This document shows, in pieces, positions 1 to 7,021 of a stretch of DNA of 13,929 bases; positions within the stretch are counted from its first letter, which is position 1, and every line of letters begins with the position of its first letter. The notes under the pieces are model-generated. The model did no database searches and was not told where the DNA came from. It was given only the letters and a program-made list of their open reading frames with translations. This DNA is from Actinomycetes bacterium (lineage in GTDB: Bacteria > Actinomycetota > Actinomycetes > Propionibacteriales > Propionibacteriaceae): contig JAEWIK010000263.1 in assembly GCA_023387135.1 (NCBI GenBank), positions 1-13,929 of the forward strand, read 5' to 3'. Position numbers and translations under genes: made by a program.

Positions 1-1479
1 CGGCTGCAAGGAGACCAGGACGGCGTTGTTGCCGTCCGCCAGGTAGTCGACGAGCAGCGTCTGGAAACGGCGCGCGGCGGCTGCGGGCGAGGGATCCGCC
101 GCCTGGCCGATGAACTTGAAGCCGAGGATGTCGATCACTATCGGGCACCCCCTCGCGATGTTCCGGCGCAGCGTGTCGGTCAGCACCAGCGCCGCCGTCC
201 TGTCGCTCGTGACGCAGCCGGGACTGTCACGCAGGATGCCCGCCAACTCCCGTCCGGGGAAGCGCCCGCCCGCGGTCTGGCCCAGCAGGACGGCCTGCGC
301 GGCGACGAGGCCCATCACCAGCGCGGACATCGCCGTCAGTCGCAGCCGCTGCGACCGGACCCAGCCGACCATGATGCCCGCGGCATTGCCGTACAGCAGG
401 CACAGCGGAGCCGCCACGAAGGCCGCGTAATGGGGGTACCACGCCGGAGCCGCGAACAGTGCCACCCCGCCGGCGAGCGCGAGGGCGACGTGTAGCCGGC
501 CCTGACGGGACAGCAGGCCGAGAACCAGCGCGACCAGCGTGAGGCATCCCGCCACCACCAACCAGGGCAGGACGGACTCCTGCGGCACCGGCCCCAGGCC
601 CAGGATCGCCTGCAGCCTGTGCTGCCACGGCAGGGGGCTGCGCGGACGGCCGACCTGGTCGAGCACGACCATCGCGAACAGGTTGGGCGCGGCCGCGAGG
701 AACGGGACCACCACCGCGACGACGATGCCGGCGGCGCCGGCGAGCGCCGCGGCGGCGACGCGCAGCCCGTGGCGCAGCGCCAGCCACATGACCACGACGG
801 CGACAGGCAGGACGCCCCACACCTTCACCACGACGGTGAACCCGACGAGGGCGCCTGCGATCGCCGACCAGCGCAGCCGGTGCCTGACGTCGCCAAGGCG
901 TTCGACGACCACCAGGCTCAGCAGCAACAGCAGGGTGGCGACGGCCTCCAGCCTGACGTCGCGCTCGACATAGAAGGCCGGGAACCAGACCGCGTAGAGC
1001 AGCGCGCCGGTCACCGCCGCCACCCGGCGCCGCCGTAACAGGACGTAGATGAGTGCGGCGCTCGCGCCGCCCATCGCCATGAAGGCGAGCCTGGCGGCCG
1101 CCATGCCGGTGGGGTCTCCCGCGACGGCTCCGAGCAGCGCGAACGGCGCCAGGACGAGCAGGATGCCGGGAGGGTGCAGCAGCAGGAAGTCACGGTAGGG
1201 GAGGTGACCGGTGGTGAAGGCCGCCGCGGCCCCGTAGTAGACGAAAGGATCGTAGGAGCTCCTGCCCTCCAAGCCGCCGCCGCGGACCATGGGGACGAGC
1301 CTGCAGGTGAAAGCGATCACCGCCACGATGAGCGGCGGCCCGAAGCGGCTCGCGCCCGCGCTCAGCCTCGAACCGGGCGGGAGGCCGCGGCCGGTGTCGC
1401 CGGCCCGCGGTCCGGCCGGGGTCCGGTGAGGAGCCGGAGCCGTCGGCCCGCCATGGGCCAGTGCGTGTGGTGAGGGCAT
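1..1479 (-). CDS. GT-C family polytopic membrane glycosyltransferase (3' end outside window)
   Basis: The minus-strand frame is open from an ATG at 1479 to the window edge: 493 codons with no stop, so the C-terminus is missing. After a Pro/Gly-rich cytoplasmic N-terminus of about 45 residues comes a first membrane segment (about 48-64). A large first loop follows with SSYDPFVYY (Asp77), YRDF (Arg96-Asp97) and LHPPG (102-105). An Asp in this loop and an HPP motif are typical of GT39/ArnT/PMT-like GT-C enzymes, which transfer sugars from polyprenyl-phosphate donors outside the membrane. Many further hydrophobic helices follow, then a soluble tail near the edge. Asp77 as catalytic residue is inferred from the family; donor and acceptor are unknown. 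The start is 11 nt after the stop of the upstream kelch gene, so co-transcription is likely. No strong Shine-Dalgarno is seen before this ATG, so translational coupling or another start is possible. Confidence 0.85.
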   Translation of the reverse strand, partial: MPSPHALAHGGPTAPAPHRTPAGPRAGDTGRGLPPGSRLSAGASRFGPPLIVAVIAFTCRLVPMVRGGGLEGRSSYDPFVYYGAAAAFTTGHLPYRDFLLLHPPGILLVLAPFALLGAVAGDPTGMAAARLAFMAMGGASAALIYVLLRRRRVAAVTGALLYAVWFPAFYVERDVRLEAVATLLLLLSLVVVERLGDVRHRLRWSAIAGALVGFTVVVKVWGVLPVAVVVMWLALRHGLRVAAAALAGAAGIVVAVVVPFLAAAPNLFAMVVLDQVGRPRSPLPWQHRLQAILGLGPVPQESVLPWLVVAGCLTLVALVLGLLSRQGRLHVALALAGGVALFAAPAWYPHYAAFVAAPLCLLYGNAAGIMVGWVRSQRLRLTAMSALVMGLVAAQAVLLGQTAGGRFPGRELAGILRDSPGCVTSDRTAALVLTDTLRRNIARGCPIVIDILGFKFIGQAADPSPAAAARRFQTLLVDYLADGNNAVLVSLQP

Positions 1480-1490
1480 CGGAGTGCTGG

Positions 1491-2885
1491 TCAGCGGGGC
1501 TGCGCGTTGCTCGCCGAGATGTCGGCGGCGTCGACGTCCACGAGGAGGCCGCCCAGCCCACCCGCCGCGAGCCCCCAGCAGTTGAGCGGCTCGGTGGTGC
1601 GGCACTGGGTGGACTCCCCGACCCAGGCGAGCGGGGAGGTGGGCCCCGAGTCCTGGTCGGGGTCGGGTAGCGGAGGCACCGCGTACCAGCGCCGTTCGTC
1701 GGGCCGGTAGAGGTAACCGTTCACGAGGACGTAGCCGGCGGCCTCGGTACCGAAGTGGTGCAGCGCCCACGCGCCGTCGCTGGGGGATTGCTGGGCGAGC
1801 AGCCCGCCCGAGCGCGGCACCTCGACGGTCGCCCACTGCCCGTTGCCGGGGTTGGCGACGAGCCCCGTGGTGCCTTCGGCGTCCGCCGGCGGGAAGAAGA
1901 CGTACCCGGTGTCGGTCACCTGGGCGGTGCCGAGCGCGTGCTCGACGGCCGAGTCTGTCAGCGCGGCGCCGAGCACGCCGGTCTCGGGGTCGTACGTCGC
2001 CAGCGAGAGACCGCCGCCTGCCAGCCTGGCGGCGATCAGCACCACGTCGCGATCGGCGAGCCTGAAGGGATGGGCCTCCACCGCCACCCTGGGTTGCCCC
2101 GCCGCCACGGCGAGCTCCCTGTGGCTCCACGAGCGATTGTCGTAGTCGAACCAGTGGAGGCCGACAGGGCCCGAGCCCGGGCGGGAGGCGTCGTCGAGGC
2201 AGACGATGCCGGTCCTGACGGCGGCGGCGGTGCACGCCTCACCCGCGTCGGTGGCGAGGCGGGGGAGGGTGGTCCAGGTGTCGCCGTCGGTGTCGAAGGA
2301 GTACAACTCCACGCCGGGGCCGGGCTGGCCGCTCTGGATCAGCAGGTAGATGCGGGTGCCTGCCGCGAACGCCGCAGCCTGTTCGCAGGACGTGGTGGGA
2401 CGTTCGGGCCCGTCGGCGAGGCGGCGCCACGCGTCGGGCCCTGTGGAGTAGCCGTAGCCGTCGAGCGTGCAGGCGTCCCCCGGCGCGTGCGACGCCAGCA
2501 GGTAGACGGTGTCTCCGACCACCGCCTGGGTGAAGCGGGTCGGGTCGACCGGGGCGGTGACGCGTGGCGTCCAGGTCGGCCGGGTCGAGGACCCGTCCGG
2601 CGTCGAGGGCACGGGGCCGGCGGTCGGTGTCTGCGCGGGCAACCCGATCACCGGACGGGCAGCCTGCTGGGCCCACAGGACGGCACCGCCCGACAGGACG
2701 AGCGCGAGCCCGGCGGCGACAGCGAGGATGCGCGCCACGGGCCGTGGCCGGCGCCGCCACGTCCGGGCCGCGCGCAACTCGGCGGGACTGATCGGACGGA
2801 AGGTCGCCTGCCTGACCTGCTCGCGGTAGTGCCGCCGGAGGGCCTCTTCGAGGCCGGCGTCGTGGCGAGGCTCCCGATCATTCAT
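1491..2885 (-). CDS. Single-pass membrane protein with kelch/beta-propeller-like outer domain, next to a sigma factor
   Basis: The protein has 464 residues. Its N-terminal ~50 residues are charged and probably cytoplasmic (LEEALRRHYREQV is helical), followed by one hydrophobic segment (about 51-70). A Pro/Thr-rich linker (about 80-110) leads to an exported domain of about 350 residues. That domain repeats a kelch-like pattern of a hydrophobic strand plus a W-x-x-L element (DAWRRLADGP, DTWTTLPRLA, RSWSHREL, RRWYAVPPLP), suggesting a beta-propeller. Several paired cysteines (for example EACTAAAVRTGIVCL) could form disulfides outside the cell. The ATG overlaps the end of the sigma gene by 8 nt (ATGAATGA), with AAAGGCGG about 6 nt upstream, so the two are coupled. 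Position and topology suggest an anti-sigma factor or envelope sensor, but no zinc anti-sigma motif (HxxxCxxC) is present. It could instead be an output protein of the sigma factor. Function is inferred from context only. Confidence 0.85.
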   Translation of the reverse strand: MNDREPRHDAGLEEALRRHYREQVRQATFRPISPAELRAARTWRRRPRPVARILAVAAGLALVLSGGAVLWAQQAARPVIGLPAQTPTAGPVPSTPDGSSTRPTWTPRVTAPVDPTRFTQAVVGDTVYLLASHAPGDACTLDGYGYSTGPDAWRRLADGPERPTTSCEQAAAFAAGTRIYLLIQSGQPGPGVELYSFDTDGDTWTTLPRLATDAGEACTAAAVRTGIVCLDDASRPGSGPVGLHWFDYDNRSWSHRELAVAAGQPRVAVEAHPFRLADRDVVLIAARLAGGGLSLATYDPETGVLGAALTDSAVEHALGTAQVTDTGYVFFPPADAEGTTGLVANPGNGQWATVEVPRSGGLLAQQSPSDGAWALHHFGTEAAGYVLVNGYLYRPDERRWYAVPPLPDPDQDSGPTSPLAWVGESTQCRTTEPLNCWGLAAGGLGGLLVDVDAADISASNAQPR

Positions 2886-3384
2886 GAGAACCGCCTTTCA
2901 TGGCCTTGCGCAGGTCGCCGAGCGCCCGGTGGACGAGCGAGCGGGCCGTCGCCTCGCCGCACCCGAGCACCTCGCCGATCTCGGCGTAGCTGCGTTCCTC
3001 CCAGTACCTGAGGACGAGCGCCGCCCGCCGCTTCCTGGTCAACCGACGGGTCAGGGCCGCGAGGTAGAGCGAGTCGACCACCCCGTCGTCGCCGGCGGCG
3101 GCTTCGTCCCTGACCTCGGCGACTGTCACCTCGTGGCGTCGCTTGCGCCAGCGCGACACGTTGGCGTTGACGATCGACCGCCGCAGGTACGCGGCGGGGT
3201 TTCCGGTGGCCCTGATGGTCGGCCACACGCGGAAGGCTCCGAGCAGGGCGTCCTGGACGGCGTCGCGCGCGTCCTCTGCGTCGCCGATCACGAGGAAGGC
3301 GAAGCGCTGCAGGGCCACGGACTGCGCGGTAACGAACAGTTCGAAGTCCAGTTCGTCCTCGACGCGCTTGTCAGCGGCCTCCAC
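2878..3384 (-). CDS. SigE-family (ECF-like) RNA polymerase sigma factor
   Basis: This is a short sigma-70 protein with only regions 2 and 4. Region 2 spans roughly residues 14-85 (FVTAQSVALQRFAFL, then DAEDARDAVQDALLGAF and NPAAYLRRSIVNANVSRWRKRR). Region 4 spans about 115-162 (LTRKRRAALVLRYWEERSYAEIGEVLGCGEATARSLVHR split across its helix-turn-helix). The pattern fits the actinobacterial SigE-type subfamily of about 170 residues. I chose GTG at 3384 because GGGAGG lies 5 nt upstream and it gives 168 residues, the family's usual length. The frame stays open to an ATG at 3552, but that start would lie inside the sugar operon's operator and add an unconserved tail. GTG at 3417 is another option. 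It overlaps the kelch gene by 8 nt and is divergent from the sugar operon. Its own promoter is not recognisable to me. Confidence 0.88.
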   Translation of the reverse strand: MEAADKRVEDELDFELFVTAQSVALQRFAFLVIGDAEDARDAVQDALLGAFRVWPTIRATGNPAAYLRRSIVNANVSRWRKRRHEVTVAEVRDEAAAGDDGVVDSLYLAALTRRLTRKRRAALVLRYWEERSYAEIGEVLGCGEATARSLVHRALGDLRKAMKGGSHE

Positions 3385-3524
3385 CTCGGCCTCCCAGGCA
3401 GCCAGCGAACCTGTCACTCCCAACGTACGCAGGCGCCGGCCGATTCGTGGCACCCGAGCCGAACAGAGTTCTACGCGAGCCTTTTGTCCGCTCGCCGTTA
3501 CCAAACTGTGAGGAAGCTGTCTGA

Positions 3525-3538
3525 TGTAAGCGCTTGCA
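3525..3538. promoter_or_regulatory. LacI-type operator 1
   Basis: TGTAAGCGCTTGCA is an almost perfect palindrome centred on CG, the form expected for a LacI-family dimer whose hinge-helix leucine enters a central CpG. It lies 72 nt upstream of the binding-protein start. The likely ligand-responsive partner is the LacI-family regulator encoded at 10255-11280; that pairing is inferred from proximity. Confidence 0.85.
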
Positions 3539-3563
3539 TTCCTGTCGTGCAAGCGCTTACCTT
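3534..3563 (+). promoter_or_regulatory. Candidate promoter of the sugar-uptake operon
   Basis: TTGCAT (3534-3539) resembles a -35 box and TACCTT (3558-3563) fits the TAnnnT pattern of a -10 box, with an 18-bp spacer. They overlap operator 1 and operator 2 respectively, so bound repressor would exclude RNA polymerase. Transcription would begin near 3570, leaving a leader of about 40 nt before the Shine-Dalgarno GGAGG at 3598-3602. The boxes are only moderate matches; the assignment is an inference. Confidence 0.4.
3548..3561. promoter_or_regulatory. LacI-type operator 2
   Basis: TGCAAGCGCTTACC is the reverse complement of operator 1 apart from its last base. Centres are 23 bp apart, about two helical turns. 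Bases 3526-3538 and 3548-3560 form a perfect 13-bp inverted repeat with a 9-nt spacer (ttcctgtcg), so each arm is itself a palindrome and the pair forms a larger one. Two repressor dimers could sit side by side here. Confidence 0.85.
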
Positions 3564-3609
3564 CATCTCAGCAAAGCCCTACACACCACAAGGAAGTGGA
3601 GGTTCGTCG

Positions 3610-4995
3610 ATGTCACGTCGCATCGTCACCGCACTCGTGGGGAGTCTCGCACTCCTCGCTCCGCTGACCGCCTGCTCCAGCGGCGGGCCAGCCACGACCC
3701 AGCCCGCCCCCGGTGCGTCATCAGCTCCCGCCACCACCGCGTCCGGCGACTGCGCCCAGTTCTCCCAGTTCGGCGACCTCACAGGCAAGAAGGTGTCGGT
3801 GTACGCGGTGTTCATCGACACCGAGGGCGAGCAGTACCAGGAGTCCTTCAAGCCGTTCGAGGACTGCACCGGCGCGACGGTGCAGTACGAGGGCTCGCGT
3901 GACTTCGAGGCACAGCTCCCCGTCCGCGTCGCGGCCGGCGCCCTGCCCGACATCGCGATCTTCCCCCAGCCGGGCCTGCTGAAGACCACCGCCGGCTCGG
4001 GCAAGCTCATGGCGGCTCCGAAGAGCGTCCAGGACAACGTGGACAAGTACTGGTCGGAGTCGTGGAAGAACTACGGCACCGTCGACGGCACCTTCTACGC
4101 CGCCCCGCTGGGCGCCTCGGCGAAGTCCTTCGTGTGGTACTCGCCCACGATGTTCTCCGACGCCGGCCTGACTGTCCCCACCACCTGGGACGAGCTCATG
4201 ACGCTCACCGACAAGATCGCCACCTCCGGTGACGTGAAGCCGTGGTGCGCAGGCATCGAGTCGGGCACCGCGACCGGCTGGCCGGCCACCGACTGGGTCG
4301 AGGACATGGTGCTGAGGTTCGCCGGCGGCGACACCTACGACAAGTGGGTCGCGCACGAGATCCCGTTCAACGACCCGGCGATCCTGAGCGCGCTGCAGGA
4401 GATGAGCAAGATCCTGCGCAACGACAAGTACGTCAACGCGGGCATCGGCAACGTGCAGTCGATAGCGACCGAGCCCTGGACCGACGCGGGATACCCGATC
4501 GTCGACGGTGACTGCTACCTCCACCGCGCGGCGTCCTTCTACCAGACCAACTGGACGACGCTGGACCCGAACATCAAGGTCGGGCCTGACGGCGACGTGT
4601 GGGCGTTCCCGCTGCCCGGCAAGACCGCCGACTCCAAGCCCGTCATCGGCGGCGGCGACTTCGTCGGTGCCTTCGCCGACCGTCCCGAGGTGCAGGCCTT
4701 CCAGACCTACCTGTCGAGCCCCGAGTGGGCCAACGCCAAGGCCAAGGCCACCCCGCAGGGCTGGGTGACCGCCAACAACGGGCTCGACAAGAGCCTGCTG
4801 CAGTCGCCGATGGACCAGCTCGCCTTCGGGCTGCTGTCGGATCCCGGAGTCGAGTTCCGCTTCGACGGTTCCGACCTCATGCCGTCCGAAGTCGGAGCCG
4901 GCTCGTTCTGGAAGGAAATGACCAACTACTTCGCCCAGGGCAAGTCCGAGAAGGCAGTCCTCGACGCGATCGAGTCCTCCTGGCCCAAGAAGTAG
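3610..4995 (+). CDS. Alpha-glucoside-type ABC transporter solute-binding lipoprotein
   Basis: This is a 461-residue extracellular sugar-binding protein (family 1, AglE-like). It starts with a lipoprotein signal peptide: Arg3-Arg4, a hydrophobic core and the lipobox LTAC with Cys22 as the lipidated residue, followed by a flexible Ser/Pro/Thr/Ala linker to about residue 48. The mature domain opens with TGKKVSVYAVF and carries SRDFEAQLPVRVAAG and PDIAIFPQPGLL, which I recognise from AglE-type alpha-glucoside binders. The ATG at 3610 is chosen over the longer open frame because GGAGG lies 7 nt upstream and the signal peptide begins exactly there. It is the first gene of the operon controlled by the twin operators. 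The next gene is 129 nt downstream, across a stem-loop. The downstream GH65 phosphorylase points to an alpha-linked glucose disaccharide such as trehalose, kojibiose or maltose; the ligand itself cannot be read from sequence. Confidence 0.92.
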   Translation: MSRRIVTALVGSLALLAPLTACSSGGPATTQPAPGASSAPATTASGDCAQFSQFGDLTGKKVSVYAVFIDTEGEQYQESFKPFEDCTGATVQYEGSRDFEAQLPVRVAAGALPDIAIFPQPGLLKTTAGSGKLMAAPKSVQDNVDKYWSESWKNYGTVDGTFYAAPLGASAKSFVWYSPTMFSDAGLTVPTTWDELMTLTDKIATSGDVKPWCAGIESGTATGWPATDWVEDMVLRFAGGDTYDKWVAHEIPFNDPAILSALQEMSKILRNDKYVNAGIGNVQSIATEPWTDAGYPIVDGDCYLHRAASFYQTNWTTLDPNIKVGPDGDVWAFPLPGKTADSKPVIGGGDFVGAFADRPEVQAFQTYLSSPEWANAKAKATPQGWVTANNGLDKSLLQSPMDQLAFGLLSDPGVEFRFDGSDLMPSEVGAGSFWKEMTNYFAQGKSEKAVLDAIESSWPKK

Positions 4996-5026
4996 CCGGC
5001 GCTCCACCCCCGCTCGTCACGCAGGT

Positions 5027-5076
5027 CGAGCCCGTCGACATCCGTCACAGGGACCTCTCGGGTCCCGACGGGCTCG
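5027..5076 (+). promoter_or_regulatory. Intercistronic stem-loop between binding protein and permease
   Basis: CGAGCCCGTCG (5027-5037) pairs perfectly over 11 bp with CGACGGGCTCG (5066-5076). Inside, GGACC (5051-5055) pairs with GGTCC (5061-5065) around a 5-nt loop, stacking on the outer helix. It sits in the 129-nt gap after the binding-protein stop, with no T-run behind it. In binding-protein-dependent transporters such hairpins often protect the 5' mRNA or partly terminate, giving more binding protein than permease. That role is inferred here. Confidence 0.65.
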
Positions 5077-5124
5077 GCCGGCGTGAGCGGGCAGGTGGTG
5101 CGGTGGCCCCATGAAAGGGACACC

Positions 5125-6111
5125 ATGGATTTCCTGCTCCGCCCCGACACCACAGCCGGAAAACTCCTGGGGATGCTGGTGGCGATCCTGCTGTTCGTCG
5201 CCGTCGTCGGCCTCATCCTCCTGCTCCTGCGACTCCCCAAGCGGCTCCCGCAGTGGGTGACAGTCGTCGGCATGCTCGCCCCGGCGCTGATCGCCGTGGC
5301 TTTCGGCCTCGTCTATCCCGCCCTGGTCACCGTCGACTCGTCGTTCCGTGACAGGCAGGGCGCCTCCTACATCGGCTTCGCCAACTACGCGACGGCCTTC
5401 ACCGAGGGCCAGTTCCTCATCGTGCTGCGCAACACCGTGTTGTGGGTCGTCTTCGTCCCGCTGCTGGCCACCGGCATCGGCGTCCTGTACGCGGCCCTCG
5501 TCGACAGGACGAAGTTCGAGAAGCTCGCCAAGACCCTCGTCTTCCTGCCGATGGCGATCTCGATGGTGGGCGCGTCGATCATCTGGAAGTTCGTCTACGA
5601 CAACAAGGTGGGCCTGCTGTCGGCGGTCTACTCCTGGTTCGCGGGCCTGTTCGGGGCCGAGGACACCACCGCACCGCAGTGGCTGCTCAACTCGCCCTGG
5701 AACAACTTCTTCCTCATCGTCGTCATGGTCTGGATCCAGGCCGGCTTCGCGATGACTGTGCTGTCGGCGGCCATCAAGGCGATCCCCGACGACATCATCG
5801 AGGCCGCCAGGATCGACGGCCTCGGCGGGGCGAGGATGTTCCGCTACATCACGATCCCGATGATCAGGCCGTCGCTGGTGGTGGTGCTCACCACCGTGGC
5901 CATGACCAGCCTGAAAGCCTTCGACGTGGTGCGCACGATGACGGGCGGCAACTACGACACCTCGGTCGTCGCGAACGAGTTCTACACCCAGTCGTTCGGC
6001 AACCAGAACCGGGGGCTCGGCTCGGCACTGGCGGTGCTGCTGTTCGTGATCATCACCCCCGTCATCGTCTACAACGTCCGCCAGCTCAAGAAGGCCGAGG
6101 ACATCCGATGA
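5125..6111 (+). CDS. Sugar ABC transporter permease (MalF/AglF type)
   Basis: This 328-residue inner-membrane permease forms half of the translocation channel. It has an extra N-terminal hydrophobic helix (about 15-36) before the usual core, as in MalF/AglF-type permeases. Five or six further segments follow. The ATPase-docking EAA loop is EAARIDGLGGARMF at residues 226-239, followed by ITIPMIRP. The ATG at 5125 is preceded by AAAGGGA 4 nt away. Longer in-frame starts exist back to 5083 but would run into the intercistronic hairpin region. Its stop overlaps the next permease's ATG by 4 nt (ATGA), so the two should be made in equal amounts. No ATP-binding subunit is encoded beside it, so it probably docks a shared MsiK-like ATPase encoded elsewhere. 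AglF assignment is by family resemblance and context. Confidence 0.92.
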   Translation: MDFLLRPDTTAGKLLGMLVAILLFVAVVGLILLLLRLPKRLPQWVTVVGMLAPALIAVAFGLVYPALVTVDSSFRDRQGASYIGFANYATAFTEGQFLIVLRNTVLWVVFVPLLATGIGVLYAALVDRTKFEKLAKTLVFLPMAISMVGASIIWKFVYDNKVGLLSAVYSWFAGLFGAEDTTAPQWLLNSPWNNFFLIVVMVWIQAGFAMTVLSAAIKAIPDDIIEAARIDGLGGARMFRYITIPMIRPSLVVVLTTVAMTSLKAFDVVRTMTGGNYDTSVVANEFYTQSFGNQNRGLGSALAVLLFVIITPVIVYNVRQLKKAEDIR

Positions 6112-7016
6112 CAGCAGCAATAGGCGCTCACAAGCTCTCGGCGCGCGAGATCCGCATGGCCGAGGCGAAGACGAAGCTGACCTCGCCCTGGGCGTCAGCG
6201 ATCGCCCTGCTGATAGCGGTGCTGTGGACGGTGCCCACCTTCGGCCTGCTCGTCACCTCGTTCCGTGACAGCCGGCGTGACATCACCAGCACGGGGTGGT
6301 GGGAAGCCCTGCTGCCTGCCAACTGGGACAGGTTCGGCATCGCCAACTACCAGACAGCCCTCGGTGAGCAGAACAGGCTCGGTGACTACTTCATCAACTC
6401 GATCGTGGTGACCCTGCCGGCGGTGCTCATCCCGTTGGCGCTCGCGCTGCTCGCCGCCTACGCGTTCGCGTGGATCGACTTCAAGGGACGCAACATCCTG
6501 TTCATCGCCGTCTTCTCGCTGCAGATAGTGCCGATCCAGGTGACGATGATCCCGCTGCTCACCCAGTACGTGAACTGGGGGCTCAACGGGACCTACTGGG
6601 TGCTGTGGCTCTCCCACACCATGTTCGGGCTGCCGCTGGCGATCTTCCTGCTGCACAACTTCATGAAGGACATCCCGCCCTCGTTGGTCGAGGCGGCCAG
6701 GGTGGACGGCGCGGGGCCCGTCACGGTGTTCTTCAGGATCATCCTGCCGCTCATGACGCCCGCGGTCGCTTCGCTGGGGATCTTCCAGTTCCTGTGGGTC
6801 TGGAACGACCTGCTGGTGGCGCTCGCCTTCGCGGGCAACACCCCCAACGTCGCTCCGCTGACGGCGAGGCTGTCCGACATGGTCGGCTCGCGCGGCTCGG
6901 CCTGGCACCTGCTCTCCGCGGGCGCCTTCATCTCGATGATCGTGCCGATGGTGGTGTTCCTGGCGCTGCAGCGGTTCTTCGTCCGTGGCCTGCTGGCCGG
7001 TTCGGTCAAGGGGTGA
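6108..7016 (+). CDS. Sugar ABC transporter permease (MalG/AglG type)
   Basis: This 302-residue second permease is the partner of the preceding gene. A cytoplasmic tail of about 28 residues precedes TM1 (about 29-48). A periplasmic-side loop (WWEALLPANWDRFGIANY) is typical of MalG/AglG relatives, and about six membrane segments are present in all. The EAA loop is EAARVDGAGPVTVFF at residues 195-209, followed by ILPLMTP. The protein ends with FFVRGLLAGSVKG, the common C-terminal signature of this permease class. The ATG lies within the stop of permease 1 (4-nt overlap), far downstream of where the longer open frame begins; the upstream part of that frame is a shadow of permease 1. The end of the gene (AAGGGG) doubles as the ribosome binding site of the phosphoglucomutase gene 5 nt later. 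Confidence 0.92.
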   Translation: MTAAIGAHKLSAREIRMAEAKTKLTSPWASAIALLIAVLWTVPTFGLLVTSFRDSRRDITSTGWWEALLPANWDRFGIANYQTALGEQNRLGDYFINSIVVTLPAVLIPLALALLAAYAFAWIDFKGRNILFIAVFSLQIVPIQVTMIPLLTQYVNWGLNGTYWVLWLSHTMFGLPLAIFLLHNFMKDIPPSLVEAARVDGAGPVTVFFRIILPLMTPAVASLGIFQFLWVWNDLLVALAFAGNTPNVAPLTARLSDMVGSRGSAWHLLSAGAFISMIVPMVVFLALQRFFVRGLLAGSVKG

Positions 7017-7021
7017 CTGGA

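Noticed and set aside
1755..3011. 418-residue plus-strand open frame opposite the kelch and sigma genes
   Set aside because: Composition is the Gly/Arg/Ala-rich pattern of a high-GC antisense shadow. The opposite strand has real domains and a coupled overlap.
2884..3609. Plus-strand open frame running in phase into the binding-protein gene, giving a 703-residue protein
   Set aside because: It is antisense to the sigma factor, whose domains are clear. The lipoprotein signal peptide and a good ribosome binding site mark 3610 as the start.
3564..3609. Riboswitch or attenuator in the binding-protein leader
   Set aside because: The predicted leader is only about 40 nt with no stable fold or aptamer pattern. 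The operators already explain control.
3721..5007. 428-residue minus-strand open frame opposite the binding-protein gene
   Set aside because: It is a shadow of a clear lipoprotein gene with no recognisable domain.
5111..5124. ATG at 5111 as the start of permease 1
   Set aside because: It is in a different frame from the permease. The in-frame ATG at 5125 has AAAGGGA directly before it.
5442..6107. Upstream extension of the second permease frame
   Set aside because: It lies inside permease 1 in another frame and is Arg/Gly-rich. The ATG at 6108 gives the normal permease N-terminus.
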